This document shows positions 5,978-13,283 of a stretch of DNA of 13,283 bases, in pieces; the first letter of the stretch is position 1; every line of letters starts with the position of its first letter. The translations under genes and the position numbers were made by a program. The DNA is taken from the NCBI GenBank assembly GCA_047628385.1, contig JBLHVH010000080.1, positions 1-13,283 of the forward strand, given 5' to 3'. The notes beneath the pieces were generated by a model. The model was not told the DNA's origin. It ran no database searches and saw nothing but the letters and a program-made list of their open reading frames with translations. This DNA comes from PZPK01 sp047628385 (GTDB taxonomy: Bacteria > Pseudomonadota > Gammaproteobacteria > Pseudomonadales > Oleiphilaceae).

Positions 5978-6964
5978 TCAGGTCGGCTCTATGTCATCAA
6001 GGTGTTTACGAACCGACAGCCATGCGCCAAACCAACCCAAGGCCATGCCAAGAATAATTAACAAAAGTGTAGATTCAAAACTAAAGCCTGACAAGTTAAA
6101 ACTGGTTTGATATGAATATGCCAACTCCTGAATGGGTCCATTGAGCATATAAAGTGTTAAATTGATCAAAATCCATGCGATTACGCTGCCACCAAAACCA
6201 AAAAATACACCCATATATAAAAATGGTCGGCGCACAAACGCATTGGTGCCGCCCACCAGTTTTACGACCGCTATTTCCTCTTTGCGATTTTCAATAAATA
6301 AGCGAATGGTATTACCTAAAATTAAAATAACGGCTGAACCTAACATGAGTGCAATCACCCACGCGGCACGTTGTAGCAGTTCAGTAATTGAGTTTAATCG
6401 TTGTACCCACATGACATCTAACAGAGCGCCGTCTACTTCAGGGTACTTTAGTAAGCTACTTTTTATTTGTTCGATATGTTCAATGCTTTTTAAGGACTTA
6501 TCCGGCTGAACTAGAATCACGTGGGGCAGAGGGTTTTCATCGAGAAAATCCACGGCATCTTGAAGTTCGAACCGTTCTTTAAATTCTTCTAAGGCGGTGT
6601 CGTTGTCGACAAAGTGACTAGAGGTAATGCTTGGCTTGTTAGCAATAGTTTCTGAAAGCATTTTGCCATCAAGTGCCGGCACACCTTTTTTAAGAAAGAG
6701 TGTAATTTGCGCTGAACCATCCCAATTATGCTGAACTGACTGAATGTTATTTAATAAAATAGCAAGTAAGGCGGGTAGTACAAAAGCAATACCAATAACA
6801 GCACAGGTAAAAAATGAAGCCAAGGGTTGTTCAAGTAATTGTTTAAATGTTGCTTTGTATGTTTTTTGATGATGGCTGAAGTAGCTATTTAAGGCATTGG
6901 GCTTATCGTTAGATTTCGCGCCTGATGCCGTGATTTTTTTAGTGGTATTTGCTTGCTTACGCAT
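5978..6964 (-). CDS. ftsX: Cell-division ABC complex membrane subunit FtsX
   Basis: FtsX pairs with the ATPase FtsE at the division site. It uses the ATP cycle to activate septal peptidoglycan hydrolysis through periplasmic partners such as EnvC. The protein (328 residues from this start) has a basic cytoplasmic N-terminus, helix 1 at about 50-72, a periplasmic domain to about 199, and helices 2-4 at about 200-222, 248-273 and 297-317. The cytoplasmic loop with RKEEIAVVKLVGGT (227-240) is the conserved coupling segment. The start chosen is ATG at 6962-6964, which overlaps the ftsE stop (ATGCGTAA, 8 shared bases) and has GGATGG upstream. A start ten codons earlier would run deeper into ftsE and is less likely. 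Translation is coupled to ftsE. No terminator is evident before rpoH. Confidence 0.96.
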   Translation of the reverse strand: MRKQANTTKKITASGAKSNDKPNALNSYFSHHQKTYKATFKQLLEQPLASFFTCAVIGIAFVLPALLAILLNNIQSVQHNWDGSAQITLFLKKGVPALDGKMLSETIANKPSITSSHFVDNDTALEEFKERFELQDAVDFLDENPLPHVILVQPDKSLKSIEHIEQIKSSLLKYPEVDGALLDVMWVQRLNSITELLQRAAWVIALMLGSAVILILGNTIRLFIENRKEEIAVVKLVGGTNAFVRRPFLYMGVFFGFGGSVIAWILINLTLYMLNGPIQELAYSYQTSFNLSGFSFESTLLLIILGMALGWFGAWLSVRKHLDDIEPT

Positions 6965-7616
6965 GAGGCACCATCCGGCCATCATTAATCTCAATGACTC
7001 GATGTGCCATATGGCTAATCAAGGCTAAATCATGGGTGGCAATTAATACCGTCACACCAACTTGGTTGAACTGAGAAAATAAGTTCATGATTTCTTCAGA
7101 CAATTCGGGGTCTAAGTTTCCCGTGGGCTCATCTGCTAGTAGCAATGGGGGCTTATTTACTACCGCTCGAGCGATACCTATACGCTGTTGTTCACCACCA
7201 GAAAGTTGAATAGGGCTTAGCTTCTCTTTAGAAAGTAAACCGACCTTATCGAGTGCAGCGCGAACTCGGCGTCCTATTTCACGCGGGTTGACGCCTGAAA
7301 TTTCCAACGGTAATGCAACATTTTCAAAAACACTGCGGTCATAAAGTAAGCGATGATTTTGAAAAACGACACCAACATGACGACGGAAATAAGGGATTTG
7401 ACGTTTATGGATTTTAGATAAATTTTGGTCACCTACAATGACATGACCCTTAGTGGTTCGCTCCATTAACATAATGAGCTTTAATAAAGTGCTCTTCCCA
7501 GCTCCAGAGTGACCAGTTAAAAAGGCCATTTCACCCCGGTCCATTGAAAAGGACACATCTTGAAGGGCTTCATAGCCATCCTGATAACGCTTCATTACAT
7601 TCTTGAATTCGATCAT
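6957..7616 (-). CDS. ftsE: Cell-division ATP-binding protein FtsE
   Basis: FtsE is the cytoplasmic ATPase of the FtsEX complex, linking Z-ring assembly to septal wall hydrolysis. At 219 residues it is a standard single-domain ABC ATPase. It has Walker A GHSGAGKST (35-43), Q-loop Gln86 (VFQNHRLL), the signature LSGGEQQR (138-145), Walker B LLLADEP with Glu163, the D-loop after it, and switch His195 (ATHDLAL). All catalytic residues are present. The N-terminus IEFKNVMKRY and the DRSVFENVALPL segment are typical of FtsE rather than LolD-like relatives. The ATG at 7614-7616 has only a weak ribosome binding site. It lies 80 bases after ftsY, so the genes probably share a transcript. Confidence 0.97.
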   Translation of the reverse strand: MIEFKNVMKRYQDGYEALQDVSFSMDRGEMAFLTGHSGAGKSTLLKLIMLMERTTKGHVIVGDQNLSKIHKRQIPYFRRHVGVVFQNHRLLYDRSVFENVALPLEISGVNPREIGRRVRAALDKVGLLSKEKLSPIQLSGGEQQRIGIARAVVNKPPLLLADEPTGNLDPELSEEIMNLFSQFNQVGVTVLIATHDLALISHMAHRVIEINDGRMVPHA

Positions 7617-7696
7617 ATTAATGTCAGCTCTATCACGCTAGCGTTTTTATTGTGAGTATTAACCACTTATGTTTTTCGCAAAATCGAGGCATTAAA

Positions 7697-8833
7697 TTAC
7701 GACTCGTCAAACAGAGCGGCGACAAACTCATCTGCTTTAAAGGGTCGTAAGTCATCAATTTGCTCGCCAACACCGATGAATCTGATAGGGAGGTTGAGTT
7801 GCTTTGCGATGGCAAAAATAACGCCACCTTTAGCTGTGCCATCAAGCTTAGTTAAGCTGATGCCCGTCACACCAACCGCTTGTTGGAAAACCTGTGCTTG
7901 TGTCAGTGCATTTTGGCCGGTGCAGGCGTCGAGTACCAACATTACTTCATGCGGGGCTGAATCATCAACTTTACGCATCACGCGCACGATTTTTTCGAGT
8001 TCATTCATTAAGTTGTCTTTATTTTGCAGACGGCCAGCGGTATCAGCAATGACAACATCAATTTTTTTTGCTTTGGCTGATTCGATCGCATCAAAAATCA
8101 CAGAAGCACTATCAGCGCCAGTATGTTGCGCCACAACGGGTACGTTATTGCGTTCACCCCAAACTTGTAATTGTTCCACCGCAGCCGCCCTGAACGTATC
8201 ACCCGCCGCTAACATTACGGACTTACCCTGGTTCTGAAAACGCTTAGCCATCTTACCGATTGTGGTTGTTTTCCCTACCCCATTAACGCCAACGACTAAA
8301 ATAACAAAAGGCTGTTGTTGGGAGTCAATGTCTAAAGGGGCTTGGCTCGCGTTAAGCAAATCGCTCAATTGTTGCTTTAGAAGAGTATAAACACCGGCCG
8401 CGTCTTTTAATTCATTACGTTCAGACTTTTCTGTGATGCTTTGAATTATTTGTGCCGTGGCTTCAATACCAATATCAGCGGTGAGTAATTGTGTTTCAAT
8501 ATCCTCAAGTAATGCTTCATCAATTTTCTTTTTACCTAAGAAGATTTGGCTTAAACCGTCGGTAAGTTGTCCACGCGTTCTACCTAGACCTTTTTTCATC
8601 CGTCCTAGAAGGTTTTTAGGTGTTTCCTGAGTTGTGCTTGTCGAAGGGGCTTGTTTGGCACTGGTATCAGGCTGAGACTTCTTAAGCGAATTAACTTCAC
8701 TCGCGCTTGTGTGTGACTTTTGATCAACCTTATTAGGTTTAGATCGGCCTTGTTTGGCTCGAATCAGGTCAAAAGTAATGACGAATATAATAATTGTCAG
8801 CGCAATGATTGAAAATAAAATATCTGTTTGCAT
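7697..8833 (-). CDS. ftsY: Signal recognition particle receptor FtsY with an N-terminal membrane helix
   Basis: FtsY is the SRP receptor GTPase. It binds the Ffh-RNA complex and delivers nascent membrane proteins to SecYEG. The NG domain is complete: N-domain from about 75 (NLLGRMKKGLGRTRGQL), G1 GVNGVGKTT (182-190), G2 DTFRAAA (212-218), G3 DTAGR (264-268), G4 TKLDG (328-332) and the closing GVGEQIDDLRPF. The long acidic A domain of Escherichia coli is replaced here by a hydrophobic helix at 4-24 (ILFSIIALTIIIFVITFDLI). A basic, then Ser/Thr/Gln-rich linker to about 73 follows. Positive residues directly after the helix suggest the C-terminus is cytoplasmic. The ATG at 8831-8833 has a poor ribosome binding site, but the helix supports this start because its codons match the gene. 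ftsE follows after 80 bases. Confidence 0.95.
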   Translation of the reverse strand: MQTDILFSIIALTIIIFVITFDLIRAKQGRSKPNKVDQKSHTSASEVNSLKKSQPDTSAKQAPSTSTTQETPKNLLGRMKKGLGRTRGQLTDGLSQIFLGKKKIDEALLEDIETQLLTADIGIEATAQIIQSITEKSERNELKDAAGVYTLLKQQLSDLLNASQAPLDIDSQQQPFVILVVGVNGVGKTTTIGKMAKRFQNQGKSVMLAAGDTFRAAAVEQLQVWGERNNVPVVAQHTGADSASVIFDAIESAKAKKIDVVIADTAGRLQNKDNLMNELEKIVRVMRKVDDSAPHEVMLVLDACTGQNALTQAQVFQQAVGVTGISLTKLDGTAKGGVIFAIAKQLNLPIRFIGVGEQIDDLRPFKADEFVAALFDES

Positions 8834-9024
8834 AAGGCTTAGTAACTTAATTAGAGAGTTTTTTATACAGTTTTTAACGCTGACATTGATACTTTCGCCG
8901 GCAAAGTTAAAATACTGCGATTCAAGCGAACATATTTATCACGAAACGGGCTATTTTTCTATCTTGACGGCATAATTCCTTGTTAGAAAAAACGTATTCA
9001 TGATAAAAATTATAGAGAAACCGC

Positions 9025-9660
9025 ATGCGAGCACGATCTAATCAAAGTCATTCATCAAAAAAAACTGCTGTCGGTTCATTTCGGATTATTGGTGGAACTT
9101 GGCGTAGTCGTCGTTTGAGCTTTCCTAGTATTGAAGGTTTACGACCAACGACCGACCGCGTAAAAGAAACCGTATTTAATTGGTTAGCGAGCAAAATAGA
9201 TGGTGCGAGAGCATTGGATTTATTTGCTGGTAGCGGCTCTTTAGGGTTTGAAGCGCTATCACGAGGAGCGGCGTCATTAACAGCAATAGAGCGAGATCGT
9301 TCTGCTGCCAAGGCATTACGAGACAATATTATTTTGCTCGATCAACAAGACTCTGCTCATACTGAAATAATTCAGGCTGATGCCATTGAGTGGTTGAAGC
9401 GACGTTCAGCCAAAGATACTGCTTTCGATGTCATCTTTCTAGACCCTCCTTTTCGGCAAGGTCTATTAGATGAGTGTATTGAATTACTAAGCGATAGCCC
9501 GATTTTACAAAAAGGTACGTGGGTCTATCTTGAGCTTGAACAGGAACGAGATGACTTACAAACACCTGTGCATTGGGTGTTGTTAAAAGAAAAGGTAGCG
9601 GGACAGGTCAGTTATCGTTTGTATGAAGTCAATGAGTTGAGTGATGTTGTTGAGATTTAA
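9025..9660 (+). CDS. rsmD: 16S rRNA (guanine-966-N2)-methyltransferase RsmD
   Basis: RsmD transfers a methyl group from S-adenosylmethionine to G966 of 16S rRNA in the small-subunit particle. The 211 residues form a Rossmann-fold methyltransferase. It has the family-specific N-terminus with RIIGGTWRSRRL (20-31) and GLRPTTDRVKETVFNWL (38-54), motif I DLFAGSGSLGFEA (65-77), an acidic residue binding the ribose (Glu89 in AIERD), and catalytic motif IV DPPF (140-143). A GAGAA site lies 7 bases before the ATG. The gene diverges from ftsY across a 191-base spacer, the usual gammaproteobacterial arrangement. coaD, often next to rsmD, is absent. The 3' end overlaps the converging solute-binding gene by 32 bases, leaving no room for a terminator between them. 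Confidence 0.96.
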   Translation: MRARSNQSHSSKKTAVGSFRIIGGTWRSRRLSFPSIEGLRPTTDRVKETVFNWLASKIDGARALDLFAGSGSLGFEALSRGAASLTAIERDRSAAKALRDNIILLDQQDSAHTEIIQADAIEWLKRRSAKDTAFDVIFLDPPFRQGLLDECIELLSDSPILQKGTWVYLELEQERDDLQTPVHWVLLKEKVAGQVSYRLYEVNELSDVVEI

Positions 9661-10534
9661 ACCAGTACGCTTCATGCCCAACGGGGTCATTTTTCGTAAG
9701 GTTTGGGTTTGAAATTCTGAAGGTCGTTCGATTAGCTAAGTTAGCTTTATGTATCAGTTCACCGAACTCCTTATGAAATATGGCGTTAAACTCACCTGTA
9801 TCAATCAGCTGCTTTAAGCCCTTCTCAATTCTGTCACGTAGTTCAGGCTTTTTAGGCGACACGAAAAAATAGGTAGGCAGCGGTATAAACAATAAAAATT
9901 TTTCATCGATAGCCAGCTCGGGATGTTTTTGTTGATGCTGCTCTAATTCATCAAAAGCCTCATTGATGCCACGGCCAAAGGTGGTAAATCGGTCTAGCAT
10001 TAACATGCTAAACAAACCGTCATAGTTATTTCCCTTGATGACGTTGAATTGATTGCCTTCTAGTACACGTGTGGTGGACCAATCTTTACCCGAGCCGGTG
10101 GGTAGCTTTTTAAAGGCATCAAAAGAAGAAATTGTATTTAAATGCGCTTGGTCTCGTTTCTTTATCAAAAATAAGCGATAACCTTGAATACCCTTGCGAA
10201 TCGGAATACGGACACTTAACAAGTGAGTATTCCATTCAGGTTTTGGTGCTTCAGCCATCACATGTATATTCAGCCCCCGCTTAAGCTCTCTTAATGCGCG
10301 GGGTCGAGTCATAACATTAGTCGTGGCCTCTACTACTGTTGTTTGAAACTCTGTCTCAGTGACATCTAGAATTCGTTGAAGTAAATTTTTAGGATAGGTG
10401 TAGCGAGAATCATGAATAGAGGACGAGTTATTGATCAATACCGTTTCAGTGGCATAAATATTGGAAGAAAAACAAACCAGTGTTTGTAATAACAGAACAC
10501 GCACTAAGCTGTTACTTTGTTTTGTTTTTATCAT
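9629..10534 (-). CDS. Periplasmic solute-binding-like protein (transporter substrate-binding domain), no partner permease nearby
   Basis: The 301-residue product starts with a signal peptide: basic residues, a core VRVLLLQTLVCF and likely cleavage after Tyr-Ala at 27-28. The rest looks like a family 3 (amino-acid type) periplasmic binding fold. It has an N-terminal strand (TVLINNSS), a region with RALRELKRGLNIHVMAEAPKPEWN, a mid-segment FVSPKKPELRDRIEKGLKQL and the usual final IFHKEFGEL. It ends in AYWFK plus eight extra residues. Such orphan proteins are common in marine gammaproteobacteria and may sense or bind small solutes. No ABC permease or ATPase is next to it, so transport is unproven. 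The ATG at 10532-10534 is preferred over an upstream TTG (10574-10576), which would put 14 residues before the signal peptide. Its 3' end overlaps rsmD. Confidence 0.8.
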   Translation of the reverse strand: MIKTKQSNSLVRVLLLQTLVCFSSNIYATETVLINNSSSIHDSRYTYPKNLLQRILDVTETEFQTTVVEATTNVMTRPRALRELKRGLNIHVMAEAPKPEWNTHLLSVRIPIRKGIQGYRLFLIKKRDQAHLNTISSFDAFKKLPTGSGKDWSTTRVLEGNQFNVIKGNNYDGLFSMLMLDRFTTFGRGINEAFDELEQHQQKHPELAIDEKFLLFIPLPTYFFVSPKKPELRDRIEKGLKQLIDTGEFNAIFHKEFGELIHKANLANRTTFRISNPNLTKNDPVGHEAYWFKSQQHHSTH

Positions 10535-10647
10535 ATTATTCTTTGTCTTAAAAGAAATACAAAAGTAGATAATCAACGACTCACGATCGTTATGCGTGAA
10601 CTTGCCAGATCTATTTTAGTATAAAGCACCACAGATGTTATGGTGTG

Positions 10648-10665
10648 ATCATAATTTATTATGAT
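10648..10665. promoter_or_regulatory. AT-rich palindrome in the divergent region, possible operator
   Basis: ATCATAA and TTATGAT form a perfect 7-bp inverted repeat around a 4-base spacer. It lies midway between the divergent starts of the solute-binding gene and the lipoprotein gene. A second inverted repeat (TTGATA 10703-10708, TATCAA 10720-10725) lies directly before the ribosome binding site of the lipoprotein gene. AT-rich palindromes arise easily by chance, so confidence is low. Confidence 0.25.
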
Positions 10666-10737
10666 GTCAAATTACTATTACGTCTAGCAATTTACGTTAG
10701 AATTGATAGTTCCTTTTTGTATCAAAAAAGAGTGGTT

Positions 10738-11850
10738 ATGACCTTAAGAAAAGCCGTATTGCTTGTTTTTGTGTTGGTCGGGTGTGCGCAAACAACGCAA
10801 TTCACTTTTCAACGTGACGACTCTTTTCAATATATAGGTGATATACATACTCACTCAGCGGTTGGGTTACCTAATTTGGGCGAAATGCTAACTATTACCC
10901 AGCGTTATATTTTTGAAGCTCAATACGACCAAGCGCCAAGTAAACCGATACCCATCGCAATGTTAACGACAAGTCAATTAGAGGCATTGCCTGACTCTGC
11001 ATTAAGTGTGGTGAGGATTGGACATTCAACGGTGTTACTGAAAATAAATGGGGAGTTTTGGTTAACCGACCCTGTTTTTTCTGAAACGTTAGGGCCGGTT
11101 TATTTTATGGGCGTAAATAGGCTGCATGCTATACCTATTTCGATCAATGATTTACCTGAAATAACTGGCGTGCTGATTTCTCATAACCATTATGACCATT
11201 TGGATGCAAAAACAATTCAGGCGCTTCACCCTAAGGTTAAGCATTTTGTTGTGCCCTTGGGAAATGGCCAGAATCTCGCTGATTGGGGCGTTGAGCCACA
11301 TAAAATAACAGAACTTGATTGGTGGGAAAGTAAAAAAATTGGCGACCTAACCCTCACCGCGACACCGGCGAATCATATATCAGGACGAATATTATTCGAC
11401 CAAAATCAAGCACTCTGGAGCTCTTGGGTCGTTAAACATAAATCAACGCGTGTTTTCTTTAGTGGCGATGGCGGTTATTCAGACATATTCAGTGAAATTG
11501 GTGAGCGATATGGACCCTTTGATTTGACGATCATTGAAAATGGTGCCTACGATGAAAGTTGGTCAAACGAACATATGACGCCGGCAGAAACCTTAAAAGC
11601 GCATCAGGACCTAAAAGGCAAAATACTTATGCCAGTACATAACAGTACCTTTGATCTTGCTTTTCATCCTTGGTATGAGCCCTTAGCTAAGGTGAGTGAA
11701 CTCGCCAGCACCCATAATATTAACCTTATCACGCCAATAATCGGTGCACCCTATACCCTAAAACCAAAGACGACTGAAAACAAATTAGTGATTACCCATA
11801 ACCTTCGCTGGTGGGATGAAAACAACTATCAGCTATCACGTAAAAAGTAA
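10738..11850 (+). CDS. Metallo-beta-lactamase-fold lipoprotein, NAPE-PLD-like phosphodiesterase family
   Basis: From the ATG at 10738-10740 the product has 370 residues. It begins with a lipoprotein signal whose lipobox is Leu-Val-Gly-Cys, with Cys16 as the acylation site, so it should be anchored in a membrane on the periplasmic side. The catalytic domain carries the two-zinc motif SHNHYDHLD (His149, His151, Asp153, His154), His213 in ANH, Asp244 in SGDGGY and His301 in PVHNSTF. The surrounding blocks (GHSTVLLKI, LTDPVF, ELDWWE, FGPFDLTIIENGAY-like region) resemble N-acyl-phosphatidylethanolamine phospholipase D and its bacterial relatives. The true substrate is unknown. The upstream in-frame extension from 10645 is rejected because it would hide the lipobox. 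AAGAGTGG precedes the chosen ATG. A thioesterase gene follows after 38 bases. Confidence 0.88.
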   Translation: MTLRKAVLLVFVLVGCAQTTQFTFQRDDSFQYIGDIHTHSAVGLPNLGEMLTITQRYIFEAQYDQAPSKPIPIAMLTTSQLEALPDSALSVVRIGHSTVLLKINGEFWLTDPVFSETLGPVYFMGVNRLHAIPISINDLPEITGVLISHNHYDHLDAKTIQALHPKVKHFVVPLGNGQNLADWGVEPHKITELDWWESKKIGDLTLTATPANHISGRILFDQNQALWSSWVVKHKSTRVFFSGDGGYSDIFSEIGERYGPFDLTIIENGAYDESWSNEHMTPAETLKAHQDLKGKILMPVHNSTFDLAFHPWYEPLAKVSELASTHNINLITPIIGAPYTLKPKTTENKLVITHNLRWWDENNYQLSRKK

Positions 11851-11888
11851 TACCAAAACCCCCTAGCAGAAACGTTAAGGTAGGTAGA

Positions 11889-12296
11889 ATGTCGAAAACA
11901 GTTGTTATAAAAAGAAAAATACTCTTTGGTGATTGTGACCCTGAAGGTATTGTTTATACCCCTAGGTTTTCATATTTTGCCGTCGAAGCGATCCATGACG
12001 CGTTAAGTGTCTGGCTCAAAGGCCCTGGCTTAAAAACATTAATGGGCTTTGATATCTTGCCGCCAGCAAGAGCGCTCTCTTTAGAGTTTTTTTACCCGAT
12101 TACCTGGGATGATGAACTAAAAATGAATGTGAGCGTAGCAAATGTTGGGGAGCATTCATTCTCATTTTTAGTCGAAGGGTTTATTACCAATGACATCTCG
12201 GTTTTTATAGCTAACATTACGCATGTATGTGTGTCACCCGACACTAAAAAAGTTATGAAGGTACCTGAGCGCTTAAGAGCACTATTACTAAAATAA
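11889..12296 (+). CDS. Acyl-CoA thioesterase, 4HBT hot-dog family
   Basis: This 135-residue protein is a single hot-dog domain. The N-terminal motif FGDCDPEGIVYTPRF (13-27) holds Asp17, matching by position and context the catalytic Asp of 4-hydroxybenzoyl-CoA thioesterase and the Asp of YbgC-like enzymes. The long central helix (FAVEAIHDALSVWL) and the strand LSLEFFYPITWDDEL also fit. It likely hydrolyses an acyl- or aroyl-CoA thioester in the cytoplasm; the substrate is not evident. AAGGTAGG precedes the ATG. It lies 38 bases after the lipoprotein gene and directly abuts the broken acetyltransferase (stop TAA followed at once by ATGATG), suggesting one transcript. Confidence 0.88.
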   Translation: MSKTVVIKRKILFGDCDPEGIVYTPRFSYFAVEAIHDALSVWLKGPGLKTLMGFDILPPARALSLEFFYPITWDDELKMNVSVANVGEHSFSFLVEGFITNDISVFIANITHVCVSPDTKKVMKVPERLRALLLK

Positions 12297-12862
12297 ATGA
12301 TGAACAGTATCAATATATTAGAAACAAAAAGGCTTAAACTAAGGCAATGGAAAGACGACGACTTTCCATTGTTTGCACAAATGAATGCTGACCCAGACGT
12401 AATGAAATATTACCCTGATGTCTTAAGTGAGCATGAAAGTGACTGACTGGCTTTCAAACTGAAAGCGCTTATGTCAGAGTAATCTTGGGGGTTTTGGGCA
12501 GTTGAAATTAAGCAAACCAAACGCTTCATTGGTTTTGTCGGTTTACATAAACCTACTCATGATTTACCCCTTAAGCCTTGTGTCGAAATAGGGGGCGATT
12601 GGGGAAAGACTATTGGGGCAGCGGTTATGCAACAGAAGCCGCGGGAGAAGTTTTAAGGTTTGCATTTGAGACATTAAAATTAAATGAGGTTTATTCATTT
12701 ACATCTGTTATAAATATTCAGTCGCAGTTAGTTATGAAAAGGTTAAGTATGGAAAATACAGGTAGTCATTTTGATCACCCTATAATTCCAGAGAATCATC
12801 CGTTGAGAGAGCATGTATTATATAAATTGACTGCTGCACAATGGTGTATGAATACGGAATAA
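12297..12862 (+). pseudogene. Broken GNAT (RimJ/RimL-type) N-acetyltransferase
   Basis: Read across three frames' breaks, the stretch spells a typical acetyltransferase. It begins ETKRLKLRQWKDDDFPLFAQMNADPDVMKYYP, continues GFWAVEIKQTKRFIGFVGLHKP, then GKDYWGSGYATEAAGEVLRFAF with the acetyl-CoA loop, and ends HPLREHVLYKL. It is interrupted by TGA at 12444-12446 and TAA at 12480-12482. It also has a loss of one base in the G run near 12590-12594, where the expected EIGWRLGKDYWG changes frame. The two stops could come from single C-to-T changes (Arg or Gln codons); this is inference. The gene abuts the thioesterase stop. A product could at most be made in pieces, and the C-terminal piece lacks a good start. 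Acetyltransferase activity is very unlikely. Confidence 0.85.
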
Positions 12863-12898
12863 CAGCAATTTTACAAAAGCTGAAATAAGGATAGTAAA

Positions 12899-13283
12899 AT
12901 GAATGATGATAAAAAGTTCAAGATTTCAATGTTGTTTCTTAGGAGTACCGTATTCTTAGTGATGCTGATGTGGACCTTAGATAAATTTATTAACCCTGCC
13001 CATGCAGCCAAAGTTTATGAGAAGTTTTACTTTATTCCAGGCTTAGATAATTTGATGATTACGGTCATTGGCGCTGCTGAACTGGTCTTGTTACTGTTAT
13101 TTTTCTTTGGTTTTAAAAAGAAATTTACCTATGGTGTGGTGTTAGCGCTTCACGCAGTTTCTACTCTTTCTTCTTTTGGCCAATATCTAACGCCCTTCGA
13201 AGGCCCTAATTTACTGTTCTTCGCTGCTTGGCCGATGTTGGCGGCGTGTGTCATGCTATGTTTGTTTCGTGAAAAAGATTCAT
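12899..13283 (+). CDS. Partial four-helix membrane protein, DoxX-like (C-terminus cut by window edge)
   Basis: The gene opens with ATG at 12899-12901 after an AAGGATAG site, and no stop occurs before the right edge (128 residues seen). Four hydrophobic helices are visible at about 11-30, 51-71, 76-97 and 104-123. Short polar links contain DKFINPAHAAKVYEKFY and GFKKKFTYG. The size, helix count and the motif order (TLDKFINP near the first helix, LHAVSTLSSF in the third, FFAAWPML in the fourth) resemble small DoxX-like integral membrane proteins of unknown role. Only the last residues are probably missing. It follows the broken acetyltransferase after 36 bases and may belong to the same transcript. 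No function is assigned. Confidence 0.75.
   Translation, partial: MNDDKKFKISMLFLRSTVFLVMLMWTLDKFINPAHAAKVYEKFYFIPGLDNLMITVIGAAELVLLLLFFFGFKKKFTYGVVLALHAVSTLSSFGQYLTPFEGPNLLFFAAWPMLAACVMLCLFREKDS

Noticed and set aside
6965..6994. Upstream extension of FtsX by ten residues
   Set aside because: It would run deeper into ftsE, whereas the ATG overlapping the ftsE stop is the usual coupled arrangement.
7635..7644. Palindrome ACGCTAGCGT followed by T on the plus strand in the ftsY-ftsE spacer, as a terminator
   Set aside because: The T run is on the wrong strand for the ftsY transcript and the stem without a loop is too short.
7776..8237. A 153-codon plus-strand reading frame opposite ftsY
   Set aside because: It is antisense to a fully conserved GTPase domain, and its composition is that of a codon shadow with no ribosome binding site.
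10645..10737. Upstream extension of the metallo-beta-lactamase-fold gene
   Set aside because: The extra 31 residues would bury the lipoprotein signal, and the internal ATG has its own ribosome binding site.

Overview
The window looks like an AT-rich, ordinary chromosomal stretch from a gammaproteobacterium. The main evidence is the block ftsY-ftsE-ftsX-rpoH, all on the minus strand, with rsmD diverging from ftsY. This order is a gammaproteobacterial hallmark. greB and djlA fit the same group. No genus can be named from the sequence alone. There is no rRNA, tRNA, CRISPR array, prophage or insertion sequence.

Left part (1-4449). An exported acidic protein runs off the left edge on the minus strand. 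A fourfold 9-bp tandem repeat lies upstream of it. greB and a small helical protein of unknown function follow on the plus strand. Converging on them is a probable three-gene operon on the minus strand: djlA (membrane co-chaperone), an OmpR-type response regulator and its membrane histidine kinase. A 445-bp stretch without a convincing gene separates djlA from rpoH. It holds a djlA promoter candidate with a palindrome and the rpoH terminator.

Centre (4859-9660). The cell-division and protein-targeting cluster is ftsY (SRP receptor, here with an N-terminal membrane helix), ftsE and ftsX (divisome ABC complex, start and stop overlapping by 8 bp), then rpoH (heat-shock sigma factor). A sequence closely resembling the sigma-E dependent P3 promoter of Escherichia coli rpoH precedes rpoH. 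It suggests that envelope stress feeds into the cytoplasmic heat-shock response. rsmD (16S rRNA m2G966 methyltransferase) diverges from ftsY.

Right part (9629-13283). An orphan periplasmic solute-binding-like protein converges on rsmD, and their 3' ends overlap by 32 bp. On its other side a plus-strand group begins: a NAPE-PLD-like metallo-beta-lactamase lipoprotein, a 4HBT-type thioesterase, a broken GNAT acetyltransferase (two stops and a frameshift) and a four-helix membrane protein cut by the right edge. The first two could both act on acyl groups, which hints at lipid turnover, but that is inference.

No clearly new multi-gene system is visible. The points most worth following are the sigma-E-like rpoH promoter, the slippage-prone sequences at the left-edge gene, the djlA/two-component operon, the anchored FtsY, the Asp-for-Glu change in GreB and the decaying GNAT gene.
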